A stretch of DNA of 43,226 nucleotides, from the NCBI GenBank assembly GCA_920105805.1, contig CAKKTI010000158.1:1-43226 (forward strand), read 5' to 3'. This document shows positions 24,261 to 37,100 of the stretch, one piece after another. The stretch is from Condylostoma magnum (Eukaryota; Ciliophora; Heterotrichea; Heterotrichida; Condylostomatidae). The translations under genes were made by a program, and so were the position numbers. The stretch's first letter is position 1; every line of letters begins with the position of its first letter. Under the pieces are notes generated by a model that was not told where the DNA came from, did not search any database, and was given only the letters and a program-made list of their open reading frames with translations.

Positions 24261-24509
24261 ATGGGATGCACTATTTGCCAAGCAAAGACACCTATTGAAG
24301 ATGTAGATACATATTATAATTGTGGGTGGAGCATTAAAGTTAACAGATGCTTAAGTGATGTGAAAAATGCAAGTAATGATTTATCTTAATTGCAAAACAA
24401 CCCGTTCCTGTTACCAGAAAAAACTGAAAACAAATTAAAAACTTTAAAATCAGTGTCAGTTAGCAGAAAAAGAAAAATCAGTATTGATAATGAGCTGTAA
24501 ACTAGGTAA
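24261..24509 (+). CDS. Small MGC-start protein, possibly lipid-anchored
   Basis: 82 residues, beginning MGCTICQAK. Gly2 and Cys3 make a candidate N-myristoylation and palmitoylation site; Cys pairs (CTIC; Cys at 21 and 30) may instead bind metal. The tail is basic (SRKRKIS). No family is recognised. It ends at a tandem TAA TAA (24507-24512), though a TAA three codons earlier is possible. Codon use (TAA as Gln in DLSQLQ) fits its neighbours. 192 bases separate it from the divergent coiled-coil gene. Confidence 0.45.
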
Positions 24510-24753
24510 TAATGCTAATTTGCCAATCGTATTTTCTGTATAATTTGAATGTTTTGTTAATTTATATTATTACTTTAAAATAATACATAATCATTTCTTT
24601 TGATTGGTTGTAGAAATAATATACAATTATATTTTGGATTTAACCTGAAGTTGATAATAGCTTGCCTTACATATGCTTAGAATTTAAATTATTAAACCTT
24701 TAATTATATATGAAGAAATATACCTTTAAATTTTACAAACTATTATATTTAAG

Positions 24754-25611
24754 ATGATAAATAAAGCCACTAGAAAAAGAAGATTTCTCCTTAATAGGCT
24801 AACACTATACAAAAGAATGAATATAAGCTAAGATAAAAGAATACAAATGATAAGTTCAAGAAACTGCTTAAAGCGATATAACTCTAATTGAAGAACTAGA
24901 GCTTAAACGCCTTAACCAGAAAAAGTACTAAGTGTATCATTCTAAAAACAAAAGAAGAACTATAAGTACTAAAACAAATTCTCATTTGAACTTAAAAATC
25001 CTGATAAGGTAGGCTCATTATTCACTAATTAGGAAATAATAGATAATTCTAGTAGAAATCTTAAATAATACTTCAAGCAATAAAATAAAAGAATAACAGG
25101 ACTTAATAATTAGTTCAAATAATAAGTAAATAGGTCAATAAGCAGTTTAAAGCTGGAATAATGCGATCTATCGCAACTTAATAATATAGATAAACCTACA
25201 ATGCATCCGAAATAAATTGATTTTATGAAAGGAATAAAAGAAGGGAATATACAGAAAATTGAGAAGATGGTATATATGTATCCTGAACTACTGAAGATAA
25301 AAGATTCAACATTATAAACATGCTTACACTGAGCTTCTAAAAGAAACTAAGTAGAAATTACTTAATTGTTTCTTTCCCTTAATGTTGATATTACATCCTA
25401 GGACATCGCAGGTAGAACACCCTTATATTTAGCTTAAAGAAAAGGAAATTACGAAATTGCAAGAATTTTAAGGGAAAAAATATTAACGTTAGAGTAATCT
25501 AATCAAAAGATAAGGTTTTGGCTGAATAAGAAAAGTGTTTAATCAACTAAAACTTAAAATAGGAAGAGACCAAGCATTTTCAGAAATATTATTACTAAGA
25601 AACTTAATTAA
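24754..25611 (+). CDS. Ankyrin-repeat protein
   Basis: 285 residues. The first 160 or so are basic, Gln/Asn-rich and disordered. Residues about 165-255 hold two to three ankyrin repeats: GIKEGNIQKIEKMV, then TCLHWASKRNQVEITQLFL, then GRTPLYLAQRKGNYEIARIL. The Trp in LHWAS comes from TGA at the position where ankyrin repeats often have H-W-A, good evidence for TGA as Trp. Binding partner is unknown. It ends at the TAA at 25609; the same frame runs on without TGA into the next small ORF. Confidence 0.7.
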
Positions 25612-25674
25612 AGTAATCTATAAATCTTAATTTTTTATTTAAGTACTAAAATACGACATTTTTTCTTAGTAAAT

Positions 25675-25961
25675 ATGGCAAGCAAAAATTATATACAGAT
25701 TTGATTTATCCAGAGCACTACAGCTTTGCACAACAGTAAAGATACTGATGTTATATACAAATATAGCAAAAAGTGAATCTTAAATCAAGAATCATCCACA
25801 GTAAATAAAAATATTTAATTCAGAATGTTCTATTTTCCATGGACAGATAGAAATTGTAAAGGATATGTTTGAAAATCTTCTAGACCTATATAGTTAAGTA
25901 TATTACGATAAAGTATCTTAATATCTCTAAGTGTCCTTTATATATTGATCCAGTAGTAATA
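25675..25961 (+). CDS. Doubtful small ORF before the sphingomyelinase gene
   Basis: About 93 codons ending at a run TAG TAA TAA just before the sphingomyelinase ATG at 25965. It needs three TGA as Trp and is in the same frame as the ankyrin gene. The product (MASKNYIQIW...) has no known motif; its end is hydrophobic (ILISLSVLYILI). It may be a real small protein or simply the ankyrin-sphingomyelinase spacer. Confidence 0.25.
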
Positions 25962-25964
25962 AAT

Positions 25965-27587
25965 ATGTTTCTACTTTTTAACTTATTTTTTGCAAATTCT
26001 TAAATTTCCTGTAGACTTTGCATATAATTTGCTTAAGGAGTTTAAACAAGCTTTAAGGAGTCAGATAATATTTGAATTCCAGTAGAATAACTAACACATC
26101 AGCTATGTGAAAACTTTACGCCTTATAATAAGCACATTTGCCATGAAATGATAATGGAGTATAAAGAAGAGGTAAAAGATTCTCTATCAGTAAGATTCTT
26201 TGACCCTGAAAACCTGTGTCACAACATGCAATGATGCTAATACCCGATTTATTAGTATTAGAATATTGAGAAGTGATAATAAAGCATATTGTAAGACAAA
26301 CCAACTTAAAAGGAACTAAAAAAATCAACTAAATCCTTGAATTTCCTGTAAATCAGCGATCTTCACCTAGATTTAGATTACAGAGAAGGAACTAGTGAAA
26401 ATTGTGGGGATCCAATATGCTGCAGAAGCGGAAAGGGATCAGCAGGTAAATGGGGATCTTACTACTGTGATATTCCTATGCGTACTCTATAAGAATCGTT
26501 AAAATTTGCAGCTAGTCTAGACCCTGATTTTGTCATATATACTGGAGATAGTAGCCCTCATGACGTATGGTAATCCTCATTTCAATAAGTTATCCATTAT
26601 CACAATATCACATCGCAAATTATAGCATAAAATTTCCCAGACAAGCATGTTTATCCTGTTTTAGGGAATCACGGGGTAAGTCCAGCTGATATTTTCAGGT
26701 TTGGTAATGAATATGAGATTTTGAGTCATTTGTCATCTATATGAGGAAAATGGCTTGATAAAATAACTCTAAGAAGTTTTATGAGAAACGGCTATTATGC
26801 TGTTTAATATCCAGGAACCTTGCATAGAATAATTGCATTGAATACCTAAGCATGTGATATTTTTAATTTCTGGCTTTTGAGAGATGGGACAGATCCTGGT
26901 AATTAATTAGCTTGGCTATTAAATGAGCTGAAAGAAGCTGAAAATAAGGGCTATAGTGTTTACATTATAGGACATATCCCTCCTAATAGTATGCAATGCA
27001 ACAGTATTTGGGCTGAACATTATCAAACATTAATTGACAGATTTTAGAACATAATAAGAGGGTAATTTTTTGGACATATTCACTCAGACAGATTTGCTGT
27101 TAATTTAGGAGTTGCTAGCTAGTAGCCAGTAGGAATAATGCATATGGCACCAGGATTGACTGGATTCAAGTACGAAAATCCTTCATTCAAGCTATACTCA
27201 GCAGATAGCGAATTTTTTCATGTACAAAATGCTTTTACGTATAGATTAGATTTGTAGGAAGCCAATAAGAGTAATTTAATTAAATTTTCTAAGGTATTTG
27301 ACATGAAACGTGACTTTTAGATTTAAGAATTGACTCCGGAGAACTTATACAACATTATAGGCTAAGTTAGCCATGATGAGAGTCTAGTAATGCAAATTTT
27401 AGACTTAAAATATACCGGTGGGCCTAAATTACCCCAAAGCTGTGATGATTAATGTAGATTGGAGCTAGAATGCGAGTTAGTAAGTAGTACACATGAGCAG
27501 TCGCAATAATGTAAAGGAAAGAACGACATTATTGACTATATAATAAAACAAGCATACGGAAACTGGGGCTACAAAAAGTACTATTAG
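25965..27587 (+). CDS. Acid sphingomyelinase-like phosphodiesterase with saposin domain
   Basis: 540 residues. A signal peptide ([13 protein letters not shown]) leads to a saposin-B domain (CRLCIQFAQ ... [11 protein letters not shown] ... [10 protein letters not shown]; six Cys, the last Trp from TGA). The calcineurin-like metallophosphoesterase domain follows, with motifs [29 protein letters not shown] and FGHIHSD. Acid sphingomyelinases cleave sphingomyelin to ceramide in lysosomes or outside the cell; the saposin part presents the lipid. GDSSPHD replaces the more usual GDxxPHD-type motif only slightly. The C-terminal domain after about residue 420 has Cys pairs as in the family. I end it at TAG TAA (27585-27590, after KKYY), 16 bases from the convergent APC6 stop; reading on to the TAA at 27660 would overlap APC6. 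Confidence 0.88.
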
Positions 27588-27603
27588 TAATTGAACTTTT
27601 AAC

Positions 27604-29067
27604 CTAAATATCTAACGTTTCAGAGCACTCAAATAGTGCGATATAAAGTAAATCATTTGTAAATCTGTCATTACTTTTCAAAAATAACGCTTTATTATAA
27701 GAATCGACCGCTAATTACACGTCTCCATTCAAATAATAAGCAAGTCCTAATGCAGAGTAGGTTGTTGCATTTTTACTGTTCAGCTGTATGCAAAAACTGT
27801 AATTCTATATTGCACTTGCCAAATCTCCTAACTTCCTACACGTGTGTCCTAGATTAAACAGAATAGTCTCCTTAACCCCTTACGAATCATCCGATAACAG
27901 CAATGCCTCCTAAAAAACCTCATTTGCCTTTTAGAACTCTTATTTCTTATACAAAACAACTCCAATTTCATTCCACACTACAGGATCTTATACATACACA
28001 CTCTTAGCAAGTTCTAAACTCAGCAAAGCCGTTCTTAAGTTCTTAGTCCTGAGATACTCCATCCCCATATACAGATGTGCTTGATAGCACCCAGGGAACA
28101 ACCTAGCAACTGTTCTATACGCAGACATGGCCTAATCTGACTAGTCTTATGCAGCATAAGTGTGTCCATATGCCAGCCACGCTGGCAGGTACTATTTATC
28201 AATCTTATACGACTTCATAAAGAACTTCCTAGCCAGCTCATACTTCCTTATAGTGTAGTAATAAGAACCGGCCGCATATCACGCCGCTGGTGTACTTTTA
28301 CACTCTCTAACCAGCGTATTAGCCTAACTATACAACTCCCCGGCCTCCCCCAGTGCCACCATACAAGCACACTACAGGGGCACTATCTTCAAACAGTAAG
28401 GATCCTGTCTAAACGCCTGACTAGAGAGCTCATAGGCCTACTCCACCTTATGCTGCCGGAGTAATTGCTCACCTTGGGCCATGTAAAAGTCAACTGTCCC
28501 GGAGAAAATCTAAGGGGGAGGACTGAAGGCTTTAAGATGTGAGCTGTAGTAGTCTTTGAGCCATTAAGGACAAATCAAGTTAGTTATCAGATCCTTTTCT
28601 TACTGTACTGTTAGAAGTTGGCTGGAGATCAGACAGTCGAAGGCTTCTTGAAGGGTTGGATCAAGCTATAGGGCCTCACTGTAGAACTCACTGGCTAATG
28701 ACTTGCTCTCGCGGGACTCATGGGCTTTACCCAGTAAGAACTTTTTAAGGGCTAATAAATGCGTGTCTTGATCATCTACTTAGTCTTATAGGATTCTTAA
28801 ACATTTCAGAGGGTCTTATGCCGCCAGCATTGCTCTACCTGCCAGCACTTAGTTTTAAAGAGATTTATGGAGTAATTGATGCCGCTCAAGCACATTAACC
28901 ACCCGGGAGTATTCCCCGTTTAGAAATAAACACTCACAGAATAGTTAGATTTGCTCTTCTATGTTATCAGATTTTATCGCGCATAGTTTATCTGCGTAGA
29001 ATACTGCAGTTGGGTAATTATGGCAGTCTAAATGACTGCGGACTAGTTTTAACAGATCTTATTCCAT
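27604..29067 (-). CDS. APC6: Anaphase-promoting complex subunit 6 (CDC16)
   Basis: 487 residues of TPR superhelix. Matches to APC6/CDC16 include WYA-GSYYYTIRKYELARKFF, PAWLAYGHTYAAQDQSDQAM, LYMGMEYLRTKNLRTAL, WNEIGVVLYKKQEF, LFNLGHTCRKLGDLASA and ATTYSALGLAYYLNGD. It is a scaffold of the APC/C ubiquitin ligase that drives anaphase and mitotic exit. Many TAA/TAG codons read as Gln inside TPRs. The only suitable stop is the TAG at 27604; no in-frame TGA occurs before it enters the sphingomyelinase gene. Its ATG at 29067 is 61 bases from the divergent channel gene. RB in the same window is a second cell-cycle regulator, but nothing shows co-regulation. Confidence 0.88.
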
Positions 29068-29128
29068 TTTTAAATTGAGAGATGTCTTTAATGTTAGTTT
29101 AATAATGAAAAATTAGTTATCAGATACA

Positions 29129-32100
29129 ATGGAAGGGTTCCCCAGTTTGACTGCACCGACTGATTAGATATTTGATTGGATTAAAACAAGGGCCACTAAT
29201 CCTATATCTTCTACGGTGTAGTCAACCAGCTAGATAAGTTGTATTAAATCGAAAGGAAACTTAATATTAGTTGGATTGGTAACCGGCGAAATGTTAGTAT
29301 AGGATTTAGACCAATAGGAGGAGTTTAAAGTATTTCAGATCCACTCTGCGAGGATAAATCATATAGAAAACTTCAGTGATAATACTGTTTTAACAGCTGG
29401 TTAGGATAATACGATCAAATTGTTAAATACTACAAATTTCACTCAGATAGGAAGTTTTGATTCCAATAGTCCTGTAATTGCAGTGTTTGCGTAGAGTAGC
29501 AATCACTGTATAAGTGTGAGTAGTAATTTTGAGATATTCATCTGAAATACACAAACTTAATAAAACGTTTACTCAGAGTGTATTTTATAGGACACAGCTA
29601 CAGTAGCTGATTTCTAAAAGGGATTTCTGGCCATAGGAGCTTAGAACTCTGAAATAATCATATGGAGTTCCGAGCTAAAACAAGTTAAAAGTGTATTGAA
29701 ACGACATAAGGATTATATTCTTTCACTTAAATTTACTTATAATGCTGATAAACTACTGTCAGGTAGTAAAGATAACACATTAAGAGTATGGGATATGCTA
29801 ACATAAACTCCTATACGAGTGCTTAAAGGTCATAACTTTGATGTAACTTGTATTTCTATAAGCTAAGACGGTACTATAGCAGCTACTGGCTCACAAGATG
29901 ATAAAATAATACTATGAAATTTAATTCATTTTACTAAAGAAGCAGAAATTCATACTTTAAGATCAGGAGTATCTGCGCTTTGTTTTAATACAGAAACTGA
30001 TTTCTTAATATCAGGTTCAAAGGATTAATTCATTGATATTTGGGAAATCAGTACAAGAATATACATGAAAAAAGAATAGCTTGATTCTTTGATATACTCA
30101 GGCGCGATTCCAGATAACAATGAGTATTATATCATAGGCTGTGAAAATAAGCTAATTGTGTAATATAATGATAGGGAGAAAATAGCTATTGATACTAATT
30201 CTACTGTAACTTCTATATTTATTGATTAACAGAATCATATAGTGATTACAGGAGATAGTAGTGGATGGGTTTAAGTATGAGATATTGATAGTTGAACCTT
30301 ATAAGATAGTAAACAATGTGATAGTGAACAAATTTGCAGTTTAGATAAGCCATCTTAAGGTGACTAGATCTACATAGGAAGTAAAAGCGGAATTGTTTAC
30401 ATTTGGAATACTTCCAGTGATTCTTTGTATTCTTTGAAGTAGCATTCTAGGAAGGTGAACCAAGTCAAGTACAATTGATATAATCAAACACTTATTTCTA
30501 GTAGTTCTGATTCTAAGGTAGTTGTATGGGATACTTAGCTTATGTCCATTGAGTTAATTATGCAGTGGAATCTAGGGAAGATATATTGCTTTGATTTTGA
30601 TAGTAAGTATATTTTAACTGGCAGCAGTTTAAATCTTATCTTAGTATGAAATGCTGAAACATACTCTATGAATCACGAGCTATAGGGACATAATGATTCT
30701 GTAAGAAATATACAAATTTCAAAAGAAAAGGAGTTTTTTGTTTCTTATGCTGATGATTACAATATAAAAATCTGATCTTTGATTGATTTTGCATGTCTTG
30801 TTACATTCTCCAATCAATATACATAAAATCTTATAGCATTGAATACTTAGAGTAGATGCTTTTTATGGTGTGACAGAGATTAGCTGTACATCATAGGAAA
30901 TCCACTGAGCTAGTTAAAACACTTGCAAATTTTTGATCATTAATTCTCCTTTATTTATCTCTAGTATATCAAGCGACTGCTAAACTAAGAAGAGGTAATA
31001 CACGAGGAAAGATGGTCTAATTATATCATATTTCCCTGGAAACTGAACTTATTGCATATCTTCAGTTATTTAAATCGTCCCTAACTTCTAAATTTAGCTA
31101 TTTAATCAGGAACTTAGTTTTACAAATCCACTAATAATGATACTCCGCTAAGCATTAGCATAGAAGGTAAAAGCATGCAATGCATTGAAATATTAATTAA
31201 GGGATTGGTTAAGCATATACAGAAGAGTTAACCTTTAGTATTTACAAATGTGCAAGATTTACTACCTAAACTTAACTTGTTATCCCCAAGTTCATTACAT
31301 TTGCTATATATCGCAATTTTTCCTAAATCTAATTAACTAAATTTACCTGTGCTTGGGTAGCCTTTAAAGAAGATTACTGTTAAAGACTCTGCTTAATTCA
31401 ACATAAAACCTTGGATGTTTTTAAAAAGAGATAGGGACTTAATAGAAGATTAATTCTTAGTGTTTCATCAAAGCTTGATTGAATTTGACTTAGGATTAGG
31501 AAGTTAATAAGCCTTGGCATTTTTAAGAAGTCTTACACTGTGTAAAAATTTGAATGTATTTGCAACTTTGTTTATAAAGGCTTATCTAAAATACCGCTGG
31601 TATAAAACATGGTTTATTATGTGAACCTTTGCTTTTGTTAGAATCTTTTAGTTGGGACTGTTTGTAATTCATACACTTTTTGACAGAAAAGAGCTAGCAT
31701 TAATTGGTTTACTATTCTTCCTGAATACTTTTGACTTTATTTTTGAAATGTTGTAGATGGCAGATTCTTTTAAGCGATTTATATTTGATAATTGAAATCA
31801 ATTTGATTTAATAAGAGTTATCATGATATATATATATTGTATAAGTTTATTTGTCAGTGAAGATATTTCTACTAAAGATATTTTTAATACAATTTGTATT
31901 TTGCTGATTTTATAAAGAATTATAGTGGATTTAAGGCTGTTTAAGCAAACTAGATACTTGCTTAGGAATGTAGTTGAGATAGTAAATGGACTGCTAGTTT
32001 ATTTGATTATACCTGCTGTAGCTGTCTTTGGATTTGGACTGGTTTTATACATAAACAGTGAGAGGTCTTTTGGCTAGTCTCTTTTACATGTTTATCAGCT

Positions 32101-32566
32101 GAGTTTTGGGGAATTTGAGACTTCTGGATACAGTGATATTGAAATTGGGATTTTTGTAATGGCGTCTATTGTAAATCCTCTTATTATGCTTAATTTGATC
32201 ATTGCTATTATGGGAAATACTTATAATTCATTACAAGCTAAATTTGACAAAACTGATCAATCTGAGTTAGCTAGTATGATTTTAGAAGCTGAAACTATTA
32301 TGTGGATTAAAAGATTTAATATTTAGGTCGGTTATTTATAGTTGTGTAGTACAGATACTTATATAGAGGACGAAGAGGATGGATTGTAGGAAGTTAAAAC
32401 TAATCAATACCAGCAATTCTAAGACCAATTGCCAAATATGCTGAGTGATTTAAGAACAGATATAATAAATGAAATAAAACAGGAGACATAAACCATCATC
32501 TAAAGAGAGTTTAATAGCGTGAAGAATGAAATCAAAGAGTTAAAAGAACTGATTTTAAGTAGGTAA
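29129..32566 (+). CDS. WD40 repeat / TRP-like cation channel fusion
   Basis: 1145 residues in one frame. Residues about 1-620 are WD40 repeats forming probably two propellers (GSKDNTLRVWDM, ATGSQDDKIILWNL, with Trp from TGA at several repeat ends). An ankyrin-like stretch (NDTPLSISIEGKSMQCIEIL) follows. Residues about 810-1050 are six hydrophobic segments like the ion-transport domain of TRP/polycystin channels. The pore loop reads LSFGEFETSGYSD, and the last helix PLIMLNLIIAIMGNTY is typical of TRP and polycystin S6. The C-terminus is a charged coiled coil. It is likely a cation channel of the cell or ciliary membrane with a cytosolic propeller. It stops at the TAA at 32564; the neighbouring convergent gene ends 3 bases away. 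Confidence 0.82.
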
Positions 32567-32569
32567 AGT

Positions 32570-34117
32570 TTAATTATCTAAAAAAGTTTTAATTGGATCA
32601 AAAAATGAGAAGTCTTCTATGCTAAACTGTCCAAATACATCCTTAGAATTAAATCCAAATGTTACTTTATTCTTTGCTAGAATATCAATAGCACTTTTTA
32701 GTTATAGGTAAAGTCTATTTTCTTAGTCCCTGACTTATTTAATATACCCATAACGTGGTTATTATTCATCATCTATCTTCATAAATATACTTTTAAATTT
32801 ATCCAAATGGGCGAAGTTAAGTTGTATTGTATAACTTGTCAGCAATAAATAAACCATATCATCAAAATACTGCAAACCATCATAGTCATTCGGCTTTTCC
32901 TCCATAGTTTATATTTAAAGTAACTTGTTTTGTAGATTATAAGATAAATTAGCATTTGCTTTTAATTGTAATCCTGTTAATTATGGCATTACTTATGTTT
33001 CTGGAGTAATTTCCGATGAATAGAATTAACCTCTAAATTATAATAAAGCTGAAATACTATTTTGTTATTCATTATTAAGCAAAGATTTGGAAAAATAATT
33101 GACAAAATGAGCAACTTATTAATTCTAATTCTCCGAAAAATCTATTGTGAATTCAAAAGCAATGAAAAGAGTACTACCCCTTATTCGCTACTTAGTTCCA
33201 TTGAATGTTATATTGGAGTACTAACCATTGTTTTTTAATTCCTGAATAATAATCAAGAAAATAGGTTGAATTTTATCTTGAATTTCCTCCAATTCATCAA
33301 TATCTTCATTTTAGATACTTACAAACATGAAGAAATTGTCAAAATTAAGATTTCTCATCTGTTTCTGCAGATTATCCCTCATTTCACTTTAACCTGTTTC
33401 TATATTTAATTACCCGCAAGTTCCATTAAAGTCTCCCTCTCCCATATCAATGGTTAAGTCAATTTTGCTATTTTAGAATATTTCTTAGCATTGCAGTGAG
33501 TTTACAAACTCGAAACTTAGCTTATCAAAAATCTGGTTTTATGTGATTTATTAATTAAACAACTTTTTAATCCAGCAATTCTCATTCCCTCCACATCTTA
33601 ACCACTTTTTCCATAGTGATTCTCTATCAAACTCAGTTTCCTCATCCATACTTAAACCCTTAGCACTTACAAATTCCTTTAGAAATTAAAATCCTCTCCA
33701 ATCAGAGTCACTTTCCATTCTATCCATCACAATATCATAAGATCTTTTCAACTCAACCAAAGATACTATTAAGCTGTCTTTAAAATTTTCAGCATTTCTA
33801 ATAGAAACAACAAGTCCATTAACATCCCAAGCATTAGCAACATTAAGTGAATTTCTTACAAAAAAGAATTTTATAGCAAATGGTCTTATAAATTCTACTT
33901 AACTGTTGTATATTTCCTAATCCTCATCTCAGAAAAACGCAGTACACACAATATCCATATCAAAATCCCTATTTGCTGGATCAGCAGGACAGAATATTAT
34001 TTTTACCCCATCCTCTTCGATTATAGCAACTTCCTCAAGATCTAATCCTATGCTTTCATCAATTAATCGTTCTGAACTCTCAAGATCAGGAGATATCAGG
34101 CCTATAGTAAACTCCAT
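32570..34117 (-). CDS. Unknown acidic protein
   Basis: 515 residues, acidic throughout, with no signal peptide, membrane span or known motif. The N-terminus (MEFTIGLISPDLESSERLIDE) is well conserved in style, and internal pieces (DITFGFNSKDVFGQFSIEDF-like end; LTIDMGEGDFNGTCG) suggest alternating alpha/beta. Trp codons occur as both TGG and TGA. The gene ends at a TAA at 32570, three bases from the channel stop on the other strand, and starts only 11 bases from the RCC1 gene's ATG. Product function is unknown. Confidence 0.65.
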
Positions 34118-34128
34118 TTATATAACCA
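34118..34128. promoter_or_regulatory. 11-base bidirectional start region with palindromic TATA element
   Basis: Only 11 bases separate the ATG of the acidic-protein gene (-, 34117) and the ATG of the RCC1 gene (+, 34129). They contain the palindrome TTATATAA, so each strand shows the same TATATAA just before its start codon. Many other starts here have a similar element: TTTATATAAATATG, TATATATAAAATG and GTTTATAAATG. Whether it acts as a TATA box, an initiator or both is inference. Confidence 0.5.
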
Positions 34129-37100
34129 ATGTCAGGTATGTTAGGTTGCGGGTATAATCATAGTGTAGCAATACACTCTTCGGGAGAGGTGTATGTATGA
34201 GGATCCTCAAGAAATAATGAGCTTGGAGTACCTGAGCTATATGGATTTGTGTAAAATACTCCATATAAATTTTAAACTGATATAGGAGGAGGAAATTATG
34301 CAGCTTTGGAAGTTTCCTGCGGTGAAAGACACTCAGCAATGCTTTTAAGAGATACTTCTTTGCCCCCGTTAAAACTATTATATAGCGACTAATGTCCAGT
34401 ATCTACTATAATGAATTCAATAAAGCATAATATTGAAAAAAGGAATGAAAACTTGCATTAACTCCATACTACTCGTTTCTAGAACTAGTAATTTATAACA
34501 GAAAGTGAAATAAGAAGCTTTTTACAAGAATACATCCCTCCTCCGTCAAGTGAAATGGAGATTGATTTACAGTAATACTTAGAAATGATGGTAAAATTGC
34601 TTATGAACCGTGCAGATCAAAACGGTCTTTTACTATTTAAGGAGTTTCGAGATTAGATCATGGAAGTAAGAATGGATGACGGTCTGGTAATAACCTGGGG
34701 AGACAACACAAGTGGTAAACTTGGTGTAAAAGGCTCTCAAAATCAAGGTTTTTAAATAGTGAAATTTCCAGATGATATAACAATAACTAAAATAGCGTGT
34801 GGGGACTCCCACACACTGGCAATAGCCCAATGACGAAAACTATACGCATGGGGAAGCAACTCATACGGGTAGCTAGGTCAAGGTAATACCGAGGATATGC
34901 ATTACCCTGTAAGAGTGTCAATTGACTGTGAGTACGTGAATGATGTAGCAGGGGGAGGATCGCACTCTATGGCGCTGGATGGGGACGGGTTTGTGTATAC
35001 CTGGGGATTGGGTGAGGGGGGAAGATTAGGACACGGGTCCAACAATATAGAGCTGTATCCCAGAATCCTGCAGGAACTACAAGAAGTATACTGAATAGCT
35101 GCCGGACACAGTCACAGTGCATGTTTACGTGAAGGAATGGTCTATACTTGGGGAAAGGGGTCCTATGGCAGACTTGGCCACGGACAATGTGTTGATATAT
35201 ATCAGCCTAAGCCTATTGAGTTTTTCGAAGGAAAGTATATGTCAATGATAAGACTATCAGTATTCCATTCAGCTATTCTTACAATGAACGGGGAAGTATG
35301 GGCATGAGGAAACTCTAAGAATGGAAGGCTGGGGAAAACAGTGTCATAGTCAAAGAATCAGCTTGTGCCTGTTAGGGTTGGGTAAGGAACTATGATGGCT
35401 TAGTAGAAAATTGTTGATATTGCTTTAGGATTTAAGCATGGACTGGCTATTGCTAAAAATGGAGTTATATTCTCCTGGGGATGCGGAGTTGATGGGAAGC
35501 TGGGGTTGGATACTAAAGGATAAGAGGAGCCTCTTCCTAAGGAAATTAAATCTCTCACTAAAATAATCTAGAGATAAAATGAATAGGACTAGAAAAAAGC
35601 ATAGATTCCCTTACTCTCAACTAAAGCCACTGATATAGCATGCAATGATTTTAATACTATAGTGCTCACAGATGCAGGAGATATATATATAACAGGAAGT
35701 AACTCCAAAGGGTAACTAACTACTCCCAATTTATCATATGACCCAAAGGAGGATCAATCAAGTAGTGATAGTGAGGAAGAGAGTTTACAATAGATAGATG
35801 AAGTGTATCAATTCGAAAAACTACGTTCAAAGGAGCTGAAAATGATGAAATTTACCAAAGTAGCTGCTAGTGGGGAGCATTGTATAGCTCTTACAACAGA
35901 AGGCAGTATATACTCATGAGGGGATAATTCAGTTGGGTAACTAGGTATTGGATTTACAAAATAAGACAAGTTAAATTTCAAACCAACATAAGTAGTTTCC
36001 TTTAAGCGTATAAAGATGCTAGACTGTGTAACTGGCCCAAGTCACACTATTTTTACTAATGAAAGTGGATAGCTTTACTCATGTGGCAACGCTAGTTCAG
36101 GTAAGCTGGGAATAGGGGTAAGTGTGCTTTCCACTAGCAATACTTACCAATACATGCCTAGAACCATACAAAACATTCCTAACGTTAAGAAAGTCAGCTG
36201 TGGCGTAGACCACACCTTTGCAATTGATTACTCCAAGCAACTATGAGTGTGGGGAGGTGGGTGGTTTGGGAAGCTGGGAACTGGAAGATACGACGATGAG
36301 CCTGACCCAGTCAATATAAAACTATAAAACTTTTTCCCCCAGTGCTCCTCTACTCCCAAAATGGTTGTATGTGGGGCCTATCATACACTTATTCTCACTA
36401 AAAGTGGAGAGATATACGGATCGGGGCAAACTAAGTACTGTGCTATAACTTCGGTGAATGAGTAGGAAGTTGCTCATTTCCACAGAGTCAATTCTATTAC
36501 TTAAGAAATCATTTATATTGCAGGGAGTTAAAATCATACATTAAGTGTGACGAGTAGAGGGTAGATACTGGGTTGGGGAAGAGGTGATAAAAACAAGTTA
36601 GGAGTGAATTAAGGGTAGTTTGGGTAAGGTAGTGTGTAAAGGCCTACGCAAATTATGATGAAAGACGATATTGTGTTTAAAAAGGTCGCATGTGGGCCAA
36701 ATCACTCTGCTGCTCTTTCTGTTGATGGAAGAGTTTTTGTATGGGGAGCTGTAGGGTCCGGAAGAATTGGTATAAAACCTGATGACGAAGAATAATTGTT
36801 GCAGGGGGATGATGACCCTTAGCAATAATTAATAGAAAGTATCAATAAACCTGCTCATGTTCAGGATTTAACCAATATTTTCAGAGATAATAGGGATAAG
36901 TTAGAAAACTCAGGATAGTAAAGAGAGGAAGAAAAAGAGTAAGAAGATGAGTATGCGCTATAAGCGTTGATTAGAAATGAACCAGTTGAAAATAGTGAAA
37001 AGAATCTATTGGCAGACGATCAAAAGCTTATATACAAAATGCAAAATATCATTAATGGATTTGACTAAATAACTGAAATTGAGCACAAGCGTAATAATAA

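Noticed and set aside
28162-28464. Plus-strand open frame of about 100 codons
   Set aside because: It is antisense to the TPR region of APC6, whose frame has clear family motifs.
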